Below, piece after piece: positions 19,176-28,205 of a DNA stretch of 64,000 bases. The translations under genes and the position numbers were made by a program. The DNA lies in the NCBI GenBank assembly GCA_038321615.1, contig JBBQFC010000005.1, forward strand, positions 16,450 through 80,449, written 5' to 3'. The notes below the pieces were generated by a model. That model had not been told where the DNA came from. It did no database searches and worked only from the letters and a program-made list of their open reading frames with translations. Source of the stretch: JBBQFC01 sp038321615. Lineage in GTDB: Bacteria > Bacteroidota > Bacteroidia > Flavobacteriales_D > Cryomorphaceae. The stretch's first letter is position 1. The number at the start of each line of letters is the position of its first letter.

Positions 19176-20874
19176 ATGCCTTCTTCTCGCTCAAAGTGAA
19201 CTCTTGAATTAGCGCAGCGGTCAACATTACCACTACACAACCGATCATATTGTAATACAAGTAGGAGAAGGCATCGGAAAGGAATAGAAAGCACAAGATA
19301 ACCGTGGATTGACCAATTATAGCGGCTATAAATACGGCGTGACCGCTTACTTTTTTTAAGAAAAAGGCCGTGAGAAAAATACCGAGCACTGTGCCGTAAA
19401 AGATGCTTCCGAGAATGTTGACCGCTTCAATCAAATTCTCTACCAGGTTGGCAAATAAAGCAAAGCTCAAAGCAATTAAGCCCCAAAGTGCTGTAAGCCA
19501 TTTGGAAGCCACCACATAATGGCTTTCCGATTGACCCGGTTTGATAAGCCGTTTGTAAAAGTCAATGGAAGTGGTAGAGCCTAAAGCATTAAGTTCTCCA
19601 GATGTACTCGACATGGCCGCTGAGATGATTACCGCGATCAAAAGGCCTACCAAGCCCACGGGGAGAAAATCGAGCACGTACCTTATAAACACATAATCGG
19701 AGTCTTTTTGGCCGTAAGATTCATCAACCTCCCGTATTAGGATGCGTGCTTGATCTTGAAATTGCAATTCGCGCTTGTGAAGATTTTGAAATTCCGCGGT
19801 CAAGATCTCTTCTCGGCCGGAATTGCCTTGTTCAATAGCTTCGACCAATTCGGCAGCTACCACTTTTTTTGTTTGATGATTCGACGCGTAGTTTGCTTCA
19901 ATTGTGTTTAGCTCTTCAGCCGATTGAGAATTTTCAATCTTCGAAAGTGCGTTGTGGTCGAACAGCACGCGGTGATCCTGAAAAATGTAAAACACAAAAA
20001 CCATCACCCCTATAAGCAGAATGAAAAATTGCATCGGGATTTTTAGAATGGCGTTAAACATCAGGCCCAGCCTACTTTCTTTTACAGAAATGGCACCCAA
20101 GTAACGCTGTACTTGCGATTGGTCGGTTCCAAAATAAGACAAGGCCAGGAAGAATCCGCCAATAATTCCCGACCAGAAAGTATAGCGTTTTTGAATATCA
20201 AAATCGAAATCGATTGCTTCGGTTTTCCCCAATTTGCCTGCTAATTGAAGTCCATCCCAAGCTTTGACCCCCACAGGTAGATTGTAGATCACATTTCCGA
20301 ATGCGATAGTAATTCCCACCAGGATCACCGCCATTTGCCATTTTTGGGTAAAGGACACCGCCTTGCTACCACCGCTCACGGTATACACGATCACCACGAT
20401 ACCGACCGCTAAAATCGTAACATTCAAATCCCACCCCAGCACTGCGGAAAGCACAATGGCAGGGGCATAAATGGTAATGCCGGCAGCGAGGCCTCTCTGG
20501 ATTAAAAATAAACTCGCCGCCAATAGCCGACTCTTTAGGTCAAATCGACTTTCTAAATATTCGTATGCGGTGAAGACTTTAAGTTTATAATAGATGGGGA
20601 TAAAAACGGCTGATACCACGATGAGTGCTAGTGGTAGGCCCAAATAATTCTGCACGAAGCCCATACCCGACTCATAAGCCTGGCCAGGTGTGCTTAGAAA
20701 TGTAATGGCACTGGCTTGGGTAGCCATCACAGAAAGACCAATAGTTCCCCACTTTAATTGATTGTCGCCAAGGAAGTATCCTTCTACATTTTTACTTCGC
20801 CATGTTTTAATAATGCCGAGAATCACGATAAGCAACAAAGTGCCGATCATTACTCCGTAATCGACTAAACTCAT
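19174..20874 (-). CDS. Sodium:solute symporter (SSS family)
   Basis: A protein of 566 residues with about 13 membrane helices. It couples Na+ entry to uptake of a solute. The N-terminal region (KNVEGYFLGDNQLKWGTIGLSVMATQASAITFLSTPG shortened to its core FLGDNQLKW) and YTVSGGSKAVSFTQKWQM are SSS features. A hydrophilic insert of roughly 90 residues sits between helices near residues 305-395 and carries heptad-like charged sequence. It is the last gene of a three-gene operon with a PIG-L deacetylase and a 42-residue membrane protein; its ATG overlaps the micro-protein stop by four bases. The substrate may be a sugar or amino sugar, by context only. Confidence 0.9.
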   Translation of the reverse strand: MSLVDYGVMIGTLLLIVILGIIKTWRSKNVEGYFLGDNQLKWGTIGLSVMATQASAITFLSTPGQAYESGMGFVQNYLGLPLALIVVSAVFIPIYYKLKVFTAYEYLESRFDLKSRLLAASLFLIQRGLAAGITIYAPAIVLSAVLGWDLNVTILAVGIVVIVYTVSGGSKAVSFTQKWQMAVILVGITIAFGNVIYNLPVGVKAWDGLQLAGKLGKTEAIDFDFDIQKRYTFWSGIIGGFFLALSYFGTDQSQVQRYLGAISVKESRLGLMFNAILKIPMQFFILLIGVMVFVFYIFQDHRVLFDHNALSKIENSQSAEELNTIEANYASNHQTKKVVAAELVEAIEQGNSGREEILTAEFQNLHKRELQFQDQARILIREVDESYGQKDSDYVFIRYVLDFLPVGLVGLLIAVIISAAMSSTSGELNALGSTTSIDFYKRLIKPGQSESHYVVASKWLTALWGLIALSFALFANLVENLIEAVNILGSIFYGTVLGIFLTAFFLKKVSGHAVFIAAIIGQSTVILCFLFLSDAFSYLYYNMIGCVVVMLTAALIQEFTLSEKKA

Positions 20875-20999
20875 GAGGTTGCTTTGGTAAATGTTAAGAA
20901 CGCGATCACCAAGCAGGCTGTCCAGATAAGAACAACCAAATAGACCTTATTCCATTTGCTCTTAGACGCTGGCGCTCGCTGATTTCTTGGGCTACTCAT
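20871..20999 (-). CDS. 42-residue single-helix membrane protein linked to SSS symporter
   Basis: A very short gene encoding 42 residues. The start is an ATG inside the last codons of the PIG-L gene (eight-base overlap) and the stop TGA overlaps the ATG of the symporter by four bases. The N-terminal 18 residues are polar and basic (KSKWNK) and residues 19-38 (VYLVVLIWTACLVIAFLTFT) form one membrane helix, so the N-terminus should face the cytoplasm. SSS symporters elsewhere have small membrane partners (YhdT with PanF, YjcH with ActP, DUF4212 proteins), which suggests an accessory subunit. The tight overlap on both sides argues against chance. I know no named family for it. Confidence 0.75.
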   Translation of the reverse strand: MSSPRNQRAPASKSKWNKVYLVVLIWTACLVIAFLTFTKATS

Positions 21000-23493
21000 C
21001 GCTCGCCTTGGAGTCGTGTTTACTCATTGCCAACATATTAGCTAAAAGCCGATAAGCTCCCGGTACGCCTGCGGGTAATTGTCGGAAGAATGAAATTCCG
21101 GTATAGGCAAAATATCCATCGCCGTATGGCGCTACAATCAGGGCTCCGGTGAGTTGGTTTTCACTGCGATCCTTCCAACCTATGAGGGGGGTGAAAGCAG
21201 GATCCCAGGTCTCGGCGAAGTAGAGTCCGCGCTCCTGAACCCAGTTATCAAAATCGGCCGAGTTCAGCTTGTTGGGCTTATTAAAAACAGGATGCTTGGG
21301 ATTTAAAAATTCGGCGGGAGCATCTTCCTCAGTCACTCTATCGCGCGACAGGGTAAATGGGAACGGACCAATCTCATCAGATTTGAGGCTGCGAGAAGTG
21401 TTATATTGCACAATCCAAGTGCCGCCTTGTCTCACAAATTCGCTTAGTACAGGGTTTGCGGCTGGCAAATCATCGCGGGTGTTGTAGGCTCTAATCCCGG
21501 TAATAATGGCATCAAAACGTTTGAGTATTTCCGGCGATTGAAGGTCGGCGGGTTTCAAAATAGAAACCCGATAACCTGCAGCTTCGAGGGCTTGTGGCAC
21601 CAGGTCGCCTGAGCCTTCTATGTATCCAATGTGTACCACGCCACCCCTGCTCATTTCAATCGCAGAGCAGGTGAGCTCCGCCTTGTTCAAAATGATTTGC
21701 GATGGAATGTGGTCATAAACTATTTCTTGCAAGTGTTGCAAGGTGTCTATTTTTCCAGCAGTTTCCAGCAATAGCAGGGTTTGGCCATTTTCTGCGTCCA
21801 ACGAGCGGCTCATCTCAATAGTTTGCGCCGAACGACCCGCCGCGGGAATTTGAATACGCAGTTTTGATGGTTGCGCTACCCAACCCTTCGGAGCGGAAAC
21901 GATCAGTTCGCCATCAAAGTCAGCTCCGCGATTTGTAAGTTCTACTGTCACCTGCTTAGAATCTTCGGGGGTATTGATCAGCACAGATTGATCGAATGAA
22001 GCCGTAATCTGGGGTACCACATACAGGGGCGCAAAAATTACCTGCTTTGCGGGATCCACATACTTGTATTGCAGGCCGAATGGTAGATCGAAGCGATAAT
22101 CTTCTATTTCGATTGAGACTAAAGCTTGAACGGAAGCTGGATTTTCCGCGAACTTCAGCCATTTTGATGATTCGAAATTATAGACGGACGTATAAGGGTT
22201 GTTGAGCCAATATGGATTGCTAAACGACGAATTAGACGGAATTGCAATGGTAAATTCCTTTTTGAATAAAATGTTTCGATTCAGGACGCTGTCTATTGAA
22301 AAAGCTTCGTTCCCGATTGTTACCTTTTCGAGATTTACATCGGTCACCTGAGGATTCACCGCTATGAGCTCGACTTTGATCGCCTGCCCCGGAGATGCGT
22401 ATTGCTGATCGGTGGTAAACTGGATATTGGAACCACAGCAAGCCATTATTATTTGGTGAACGTCCTCCAATTTTTTAGAAATAGCTTCAGAAGGTGCCAA
22501 GCGTCTTAACGAACTCGCAAGTTGAACGAGTGATGAAACACTGCCCGTTGGATTTTCGAATGAGAAAGCATGTAAGATCTCATCGATTTGAGATCCAATT
22601 TCAGCCATGCCCTGGTCTTTCCAATCGTTAGTCAATCCGGTGTGGAGGGCTTTTCCGAGATCGATCCGGCTTCCCTTCAAATACTGTAGGTATTCCTGTT
22701 GTAAGCCATAGGGATAATCACTCCCGAAGCCCTGGCTGCGGTGTTGGCTTCTGCTTCGGGCAGCGATTTGCGAGTATGATTCGCCCAAAAGTGGGGCGTG
22801 GTCGCCGGCTTCTATCACGGCATAATCGGGATTATTCAAGGCTCGCTCTCCGATGGTGCGGTCCCACCATGAACTGGCATTGAAATACATGCGCGAAGGT
22901 TGCCATGTGGTCACTGATTTCAGCTGATTTGGAAATGCCTTGGGGTCACCTGCAAGGTCGAAAGCTTTAGCAGCGAGTAGGGCACTCGACTCGTGGTGGC
23001 CGTGGCCTGCATCGCTCGTAGGGGGGAAACGGGTAATAATTACTTCGGGTTTGTAGTGGCGGATAATCCAAACCACGTCGCTCAATATAGCTTCTTCTCC
23101 CCATTTATCCAGGCTTTCTTCTGCCGACTTAGAATAGCCAAAATCTACGGCGCGGGTAAAAAATTGCTCCCCTCCGTCAATGCGGCGCGCTTGTAATAAT
23201 TCTTGTGTTCGCAATAAGCCCACCCCATCGCCTATTTCGGTGCCAATCAGATTTTGACCTCCATCGCCGCGGGTCAAGGAAAGGTAGGCCACCCGGCAAT
23301 ACAACGCGTTTTCCATATAGGAAATCAATCGCGTGTTCTCATCATCTGGGTGAGCTGCGATATAGAGTACCCGGGTATTCTCCTTGAGCTTTAAAAGCTT
23401 ATGGTAAATATCGGCGGTCGAGTTTGGTTGCGGAAATTGGCCGAACGAGAATGTCGAAACAAGGATAAAACAAAGGGATAATTTCCAGCGCAT
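20992..23493 (-). CDS. PIG-L family deacetylase, multidomain, exported
   Basis: A protein of 833 residues. A signal peptide (cleavage after FSFGQ) precedes a PIG-L/LmbE domain (about residues 35-270) with the zinc motif AHPDDE and the distal GHGHHESS motif. These enzymes remove acetyl groups from N-acetylglucosamine-type sugars. The middle of the protein is beta-rich (NEW3-like, LTNRGADFDGELIVSAPKGW). The C-terminal 230 residues (VVHIGYIEGSGDLVPQALEA, FVRQGGTWIVQYNTSR) look like a ThuA or class I glutamine amidotransferase-like fold. It is the first gene of an operon with a micro-protein and an SSS symporter, which suggests deacetylation of a sugar followed by Na+-driven uptake. Confidence 0.9.
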   Translation of the reverse strand: MRWKLSLCFILVSTFSFGQFPQPNSTADIYHKLLKLKENTRVLYIAAHPDDENTRLISYMENALYCRVAYLSLTRGDGGQNLIGTEIGDGVGLLRTQELLQARRIDGGEQFFTRAVDFGYSKSAEESLDKWGEEAILSDVVWIIRHYKPEVIITRFPPTSDAGHGHHESSALLAAKAFDLAGDPKAFPNQLKSVTTWQPSRMYFNASSWWDRTIGERALNNPDYAVIEAGDHAPLLGESYSQIAARSRSQHRSQGFGSDYPYGLQQEYLQYLKGSRIDLGKALHTGLTNDWKDQGMAEIGSQIDEILHAFSFENPTGSVSSLVQLASSLRRLAPSEAISKKLEDVHQIIMACCGSNIQFTTDQQYASPGQAIKVELIAVNPQVTDVNLEKVTIGNEAFSIDSVLNRNILFKKEFTIAIPSNSSFSNPYWLNNPYTSVYNFESSKWLKFAENPASVQALVSIEIEDYRFDLPFGLQYKYVDPAKQVIFAPLYVVPQITASFDQSVLINTPEDSKQVTVELTNRGADFDGELIVSAPKGWVAQPSKLRIQIPAAGRSAQTIEMSRSLDAENGQTLLLLETAGKIDTLQHLQEIVYDHIPSQIILNKAELTCSAIEMSRGGVVHIGYIEGSGDLVPQALEAAGYRVSILKPADLQSPEILKRFDAIITGIRAYNTRDDLPAANPVLSEFVRQGGTWIVQYNTSRSLKSDEIGPFPFTLSRDRVTEEDAPAEFLNPKHPVFNKPNKLNSADFDNWVQERGLYFAETWDPAFTPLIGWKDRSENQLTGALIVAPYGDGYFAYTGISFFRQLPAGVPGAYRLLANMLAMSKHDSKASDE

Positions 23494-23517
23494 GCCAAGT
23501 ATTTTGGCAAATATAAG

Positions 23518-23525
23518 TAACGTGG
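23518..23525 (-). promoter_or_regulatory. -7 promoter element of the PIG-L/SSS operon
   Basis: On the minus strand this reads TATATTTG, a full TAnnTTTG match, 24 bases upstream of the PIG-L ATG. Confidence 0.55.
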
Positions 23526-23548
23526 ATTTAGGCTTTGCCTAAAGGCTG

Positions 23549-24145
23549 TTAATTAGGACGCGATTGCGCACGGAGGGCTTGAGCGATGATTTTCTTACTC
23601 CCCTGGCTCTTGAGCCATTCGATTTGAGTGGCACTCAAATCGGTTCGGTCAAATCCAAAACAAGAGTCGGAAACTGCTTCGGGACAAAGGCCTCGAAAAT
23701 TGCCATCCAAAAAGGGATAAAACGCATCATAGGAAATCAAATACAAAGCTGACCCATTTTTATATTGCTTGTTCACCCTAAACTGCTCAATCATCACGTT
23801 TAGGGAAGCATTGAGCGGCAAGATTTTGGAAAAAGGCTCAACGGTAGATCTTCCTTGAGCTTCGTGCTCGAAATTTACCTTGATATTGGCCTTAGAAATA
23901 GCACTTTCGCTTATTACTGTGCATTCCCCCGTTTTTTGCTCACCAATCTCTGAGCATATACGCGAGTGATTGTAAGCACACGCAGGGCTCCGATCAAAGT
24001 CATCCTGACTTAAGAGCAAAGAGATCTCCGATGACATTTGGAGCGTTTTGTCGCTCTCAAAACCCGTGAGCATGAGATAACCTGCACAAAGGAGCACAAC
24101 GGCGCAGAAAACTAAAAAAGGTCTGGTTGTCTTGGATTGAAACAT
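23549..24145 (-). CDS. Hypothetical protein with one N-terminal membrane helix
   Basis: A protein of 198 residues from the ATG at 24145; a TTG at 24184 would add 13 residues but is less likely. After eight polar residues comes one hydrophobic helix (PFLVFCAVVLLCAGYLML), so it is a membrane-anchored or exported protein. The rest has several Cys residues (CAYNHSRIC, GECTVI, LCPEAVSDSCFG), which suggests disulphides outside the cytoplasm. No family is recognised. It lies between the divergent-looking promoters of the PIG-L operon and the folA gene and has no obvious partner. Confidence 0.6.
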   Translation of the reverse strand: MFQSKTTRPFLVFCAVVLLCAGYLMLTGFESDKTLQMSSEISLLLSQDDFDRSPACAYNHSRICSEIGEQKTGECTVISESAISKANIKVNFEHEAQGRSTVEPFSKILPLNASLNVMIEQFRVNKQYKNGSALYLISYDAFYPFLDGNFRGLCPEAVSDSCFGFDRTDLSATQIEWLKSQGSKKIIAQALRAQSRPN

Positions 24146-24248
24146 GTCACAAATTAAGCAAAAATCAGGCCATTTCTTTATCAATTTTTAACCTTCGGGC
24201 ATAATCCAAATCGATAGGCAAAAATGAAACGCTGAACGGTTGAATATA

Positions 24249-24749
24249 TTACGGCCTTATTTTCAGATATTTCACAATTGTGAAAGGATAGGCGTGACGC
24301 TCGTCTGCGGGGTGCTCAAGTAAAATTTCCTTACTCCAATTTGTTGGGTCAAAAGACGGGAAATACGCATCTGCATCGAAGCTCGCTTTTATCTCGGTTA
24401 ATAGCATTGTATCCGCTGCGTCGCTTTTTAAAGCTAAGCGGTAGATCTCACCGCCGCCAATAATGTATTGGTCGCCTTGCGGCGCAATGTCAAGTGCCTT
24501 CCGTAAACTCCCAACCACTTCGCAGCCTGGTGCCTGAAAATTAGGATTTCGAGTAATTACGATATTCTTTCGTTTGGGGAGTGGGCGGTACGCATGTGGA
24601 ATAGATTCGTAGTTTTTTCTCCCCATTATCACCGTTTGGTGAAGCGTAGTCGTCTTAAAGAACTGCATATCATCTGGTAGCGACCAAATAAGATCATTGT
24701 CTTTTCCGATGGCGTTATTTTCAGCAACTGCAGCAATTATTATTACCAT
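24249..24749 (-). CDS. folA: Dihydrofolate reductase
   Basis: A protein of 166 residues, typical for bacterial DHFR. It reduces dihydrofolate to tetrahydrofolate with NADPH. The N-terminus VIIIAAVAENNAIGKDNDLIWSLPDDMQFFK contains the substrate-binding LIWSLPDD segment (catalytic Asp); VIMGRKNYESIP binds NADPH and YIIGGGEIYRLAL closes the cofactor site. It begins one base after the thyA stop, the classic thyA-folA pair: thymidylate synthase makes dihydrofolate, which this enzyme recycles. Confidence 0.97.
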   Translation of the reverse strand: MVIIIAAVAENNAIGKDNDLIWSLPDDMQFFKTTTLHQTVIMGRKNYESIPHAYRPLPKRKNIVITRNPNFQAPGCEVVGSLRKALDIAPQGDQYIIGGGEIYRLALKSDAADTMLLTEIKASFDADAYFPSFDPTNWSKEILLEHPADERHAYPFTIVKYLKIRP

Positions 24750-24750
24750 G

Positions 24751-25545
24751 TTATACGGCTATCGGAGCTTTTATTGCCGGAAGGGGATCATAATTTAAGA
24801 GCTCTATCCCGGCATAGGTGAAATCGAAAATACTCGCGGCTCCTTGTTTAATTTTCAGATTAGGCAGGTTGCGAGGCGTGCGCGCTAATTGTTCTTTCAC
24901 CTGGTCAAAATGATTGTGATAAATATGCGCATCGCCGAAAGTATGTACAAAATCTCCCACTTGTAGATTGCACACTTGAGCTACCAGGTGCGTAAGCAAG
25001 GCGTAAGACGCTATGTTAAAGGGCACGCCCAAAAAAGTATCTGCACTACGCTGATAAAGTTGGCAGCTCAATTTCCCATCGGCAACGTAAAATTGGAAAA
25101 GGGTGTGACAGGGTGGTAAAGCCATTTCATCGACCAATGCCGGATTCCAAGCCGATACAATATGCCGGCGACTGTGCGGATTGGTTTTAATTCCCGCTAT
25201 GAGATTTGATATTTGATCGATTACTCCACCAGCGGAATTGGGCCACGATCGCCATTGGTAGCCGTATACGGGGCCCAAGTCGCCGTTTTTATCTGCCCAT
25301 TCATTCCAGATTTTCACCCCATTCGCGTTGAGGTAACCAATGTTAGTATCTCCTTTTAGAAACCAAAGTAACTCATGAACGACACTCTTAAAATGTACTT
25401 TTTTGGTGGTAACGAGAGGAAAGCCGTCGGCGAGATTGAAGCGCATTTGGTATCCGAATACGCTTCGACTTCCAGTGCCGGTGCGGTCGGGTTTGTCTAT
25501 TCCGGTGTCGAGTATATGCTTTAATAGGTCGTGGTAGGCCCGCAT
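24751..25545 (-). CDS. thyA: Thymidylate synthase
   Basis: A protein of 264 residues when started at the ATG at 25545, the same length as Escherichia coli ThyA; an in-frame start 20 codons further upstream gives a poor leader. It methylates dUMP to dTMP with methylenetetrahydrofolate. DRTGTGSRSVFGYQMRFNL near the N-terminus, the nucleophile Cys 146 in PPCHTLFQFYV, and the dUMP-binding RSADTFLGVPFNIASYALL all match. It is followed after one base by folA and preceded, 81 bases away, by a BFN-UVR protein. Confidence 0.97.
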   Translation of the reverse strand: MRAYHDLLKHILDTGIDKPDRTGTGSRSVFGYQMRFNLADGFPLVTTKKVHFKSVVHELLWFLKGDTNIGYLNANGVKIWNEWADKNGDLGPVYGYQWRSWPNSAGGVIDQISNLIAGIKTNPHSRRHIVSAWNPALVDEMALPPCHTLFQFYVADGKLSCQLYQRSADTFLGVPFNIASYALLTHLVAQVCNLQVGDFVHTFGDAHIYHNHFDQVKEQLARTPRNLPNLKIKQGAASIFDFTYAGIELLNYDPLPAIKAPIAV

Positions 25546-25626
25546 GAAATTGTTTTTTTTCCAAAAATAAAAAAGCGCAGGCGAAGCCAGCCATTTTTTT
25601 ACCAACAGTATGCCATCACGCGTTTT

Positions 25627-26226
25627 TTAGCCGCGGCGTAGCTTCTTAATCTGGTCGCGGATCTTAGAAGCTTTTTCATACTCTTCATTTTCAAGAGCCG
25701 CCGCCAGCAGTTGCTCAAGTTCTTCGAGATTTTGAGAATTAAGCGCAGATGCTGGAATTTCTTCCATGCTCATTTCAAGGTTTTCACCGCTTGCGTCTTC
25801 ATTTCCCTGTTCATCTTCGTCGATGATGATTCCCGCTGAGCCAAGGATGAAGTCGTGCGTGTATATGGGCTTTTCACAGCGTAGCGCAATGGCCACTGCA
25901 TCGCTCGAGCGTGCATCAATTTCAAGATGCGAAGCACCTTTTTGGCAAATAAGCTTGGCAAAAAAAATGCCTTCAACCAGATTGTAAATAAGCACCTCGA
26001 TCAGTTCGATCTCAAAGCTATCCATGAAGCTTTTAAAAAGATCGTGAGTGAGCGGGCGGCTCGGTGTCATCTTTTCCAAAGGGATGGCTATCGCTTGCGC
26101 CTCAGCGCCGCCAATAATAATAGGTAGCCTGCGCTTCCCTTTTTTCTCTTTGAGAATAAGGGCGTAAGCACCGTTCTGCGTTTGGCTGTATGATAGCCCT
26201 ACAATTGCTAATTCAATCTTTTCCAT
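25627..26226 (-). CDS. Bifunctional nuclease (BFN/DUF151) family protein with UVR motif
   Basis: A protein of 199 residues. Residues 1-130 form the BFN domain (ALILKEKKGKRRLPIIIGGAEAQAIAIPLE and DARSSDAVAIALRCEKPIY), a family with reported RNase/DNase activity in plants and wide occurrence in bacteria. An acidic linker is followed by a C-terminal UvrB/UvrC-type motif (LEQLLAAALENEEYEKASKIRDQIKKLR), a helical hairpin for protein contacts. BFN-UVR fusions are common in Bacteroidota. It is probably the first gene of a transcript with thyA and folA. The cellular role is unclear. Confidence 0.88.
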   Translation of the reverse strand: MEKIELAIVGLSYSQTQNGAYALILKEKKGKRRLPIIIGGAEAQAIAIPLEKMTPSRPLTHDLFKSFMDSFEIELIEVLIYNLVEGIFFAKLICQKGASHLEIDARSSDAVAIALRCEKPIYTHDFILGSAGIIIDEDEQGNEDASGENLEMSMEEIPASALNSQNLEELEQLLAAALENEEYEKASKIRDQIKKLRRG

Positions 26227-26259
26227 TCAATCAGAACCAAGCGGAATTTTGGCGAACCG

Positions 26260-26290
26260 CAAAAATAAGTTTAGTTGATGGCATTGCAAA
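26260..26290 (-). promoter_or_regulatory. Promoter of the BFN-thyA-folA operon
   Basis: On the minus strand, TTTG (26287-26290) and TATTTTTG (26260-26267) are 19 bases apart, a good -33/-7 pair. The gene starts 34 bases downstream. Confidence 0.65.
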
Positions 26291-26331
26291 ATCTACGAGC
26301 CATCTAATATCTCTAAGGTAGGATTTTCCTT

Positions 26332-27300
26332 CTAATTGGCCGCCTTAAACTTTTTCACTGCTTCGGTCAACCTGGGTAGTACTTCAAAAACATCGCCAAT
26401 AATACCGTAATCAGCCGCTTTGAAAAAAGGCGCTTCTTTGTCGGTATTGATTACTACAATGGTTTTGCTACCGTTCACGCCAGCCAAGTGTTGGATCGCT
26501 CCAGATATTCCCGCAGCAATATATAGGTTGGGCCGGATGGCGATGCCTGTCTGGCCCACGTGCTCATGGTGAGGTCGCCAGCCGATGTCGGCCACGGGAC
26601 GTGAGCAAGCAGTGGCAGCGCCGAGCGCGTGAGCAAGATCTTCTACCATTCCCCAGTTTTCTGGTCCTTTCAAGCCACGACCTGCGGAAACAACTATTTC
26701 TGCTTCCGGCAAAGGAATTCCTTCGGCGGCTTCCGCACGGATTTCCACCACGCGCACGCCTGATTTGGGGATTTCTGGCTTGAATGCTTCTATCTCCGCT
26801 GTGGCGTCTGAAGTCACCACAGGCACGCTGTTTGGCATCAGGCCAATAATCTTCTTTTGCGTTTTAACTTTTACAGTAGCTATTGCTTTACCGGAAAACA
26901 CGTTCTTTTTGACGGTTAGTTCGGATCCGCTTATTTCCGGAAGGGAAATGGCTCCTGCCACATAACCGGCTCCAATCTTGGCTGCAAGTCGCGGTGCCAC
27001 GCTTTTTCCAAGTCCATCGAAGGGGCATACCATCATCGAAGCTCCCAGTTTTTCCATCGCCGCCGCGCACAAGGCTGTCAACTGATCTTCGGTGGGGTGG
27101 TGAAGGTCGGCATGGTGCCAAACGGTTTTCGCGCCATATTGACCAACGGCTTTCAGTAGACTATCTCCCAATTTTCCGTAGCTCAGTGCTGTAACTTCGT
27201 CGCCCGAATTTTGGGCGATTTGGTGCGCATAAGAAACAGCTTCCAATGCCGCTTTCGAAATTTTATCGTTGTGGTTGTCGAGTAATACAAGAATAGCCAT
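26332..27300 (-). CDS. etfA: Electron transfer flavoprotein subunit alpha
   Basis: A protein of 322 residues. With EtfB it forms an FAD-containing heterodimer that takes electrons from acyl-CoA dehydrogenases to the quinone pool. The C-terminal FAD-binding domain is clear: VSAGRGLKGPENWGMVEDLA, GATACSRPVADIGWRPHHEHVGQTG and PNLYIAAGISGAIQHLAG, with the final VINTDKEAPFFKAADYGIIGD. It lies 17 bases after etfB in the same direction. No dehydrogenase or ETF-quinone oxidoreductase gene is adjacent. Confidence 0.96.
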   Translation of the reverse strand: MAILVLLDNHNDKISKAALEAVSYAHQIAQNSGDEVTALSYGKLGDSLLKAVGQYGAKTVWHHADLHHPTEDQLTALCAAAMEKLGASMMVCPFDGLGKSVAPRLAAKIGAGYVAGAISLPEISGSELTVKKNVFSGKAIATVKVKTQKKIIGLMPNSVPVVTSDATAEIEAFKPEIPKSGVRVVEIRAEAAEGIPLPEAEIVVSAGRGLKGPENWGMVEDLAHALGAATACSRPVADIGWRPHHEHVGQTGIAIRPNLYIAAGISGAIQHLAGVNGSKTIVVINTDKEAPFFKAADYGIIGDVFEVLPRLTEAVKKFKAAN

Positions 27301-27317
27301 CGTGTTTTTTTTAAAGA

Positions 27318-28058
27318 TTAAATTACTTTCGCTTCGCTGTGTAAAAGCTGCACTAATTCGTCCATATTATTGGGATCTATGTAAGTCACCGAGCCCTTAT
27401 CTGCAGGGAGTTCGTAGCCCACAATTTCTGTATATTGATCTGTCGGCGTGGGTTCTATCACTTCAAGCGGCTTGGTACGGGCGGCCATAATTCCGCGCAT
27501 ATTGGGTATCCGCTGTTCGGCCATACCTTTAGCGCAACTTATTACCACTGGCAGGTCGGCTTCGAGCACTTCCACCCCGGCTGCCAGGTCTCGTTCTAAT
27601 TTGGCCACTTTTCCGTTTACTTCCAATTTGCTGGCAGTTGCTACATAGGGTAAGCCCATGAGTTCGGCGATCATAGCGCCCACTTGCGAACCATTGTAAT
27701 TTATAGTTTCCTTTCCTGTAAGGATGAGGTCAAAACCTTTGTCTTTTGCATAGTTGGCTATTTGTGAAGCCACAAAATGGGCGTCGAGGGCATCGCTGTT
27801 GATCCGCACGGCTTCATCGGCACCAATGGCAATAGCCTTTCTAATGATTGGATCGTATTCGGCATCGCCTACAGAAATAATCTTTACAGTACCGCCGTAT
27901 TGCTCTTTCAACTCTATGGCGCGTACCAAGGCATACCACTCATCGTAGGGGTTTACTATGAATTGCACTTTGTCTTTATTCAGCTTAGTGTTTCCATCAG
28001 TAAAGCTGATTTTGGTAGTGGTATCAGGAGCTTTGCTTATGCAGACGAGTATGTTCAT
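27318..28058 (-). CDS. etfB: Electron transfer flavoprotein subunit beta
   Basis: A protein of 246 residues. It is the AMP-binding partner of EtfA. The N-terminus (ILVCISKAPDTTTKISFTDG), the stretch IVNPYDEWYALVRAIELKEQYG and the signature VEVLEADLPVVISCAKGMAEQRIPNMRGIMAARTKPL (core PNMRGIMAARTKPL) identify the family. A -7 element lies 20 bases upstream, and etfA follows directly. Confidence 0.96.
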   Translation of the reverse strand: MNILVCISKAPDTTTKISFTDGNTKLNKDKVQFIVNPYDEWYALVRAIELKEQYGGTVKIISVGDAEYDPIIRKAIAIGADEAVRINSDALDAHFVASQIANYAKDKGFDLILTGKETINYNGSQVGAMIAELMGLPYVATASKLEVNGKVAKLERDLAAGVEVLEADLPVVISCAKGMAEQRIPNMRGIMAARTKPLEVIEPTPTDQYTEIVGYELPADKGSVTYIDPNNMDELVQLLHSEAKVI

Positions 28059-28077
28059 TGGAAAAATGTTTGACGTA

Positions 28078-28085
28078 CAAAGTTA
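28078..28085 (-). promoter_or_regulatory. -7 promoter element of etfB-etfA
   Basis: On the minus strand this reads TAACTTTG, a full TAnnTTTG match, 20 bases upstream of the etfB ATG. Confidence 0.55.
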
Positions 28086-28205
28086 ATGGATTTGGTTGAA
28101 GCGGCGCCGGAATTTGGATAAAAGTTATGCGTGCATAATATAATCATCTGAAATGGTTTTAAAGGCAGGCGATTTTCATATAAGGGATGAGTAATCTGGA
28201 TGCGT

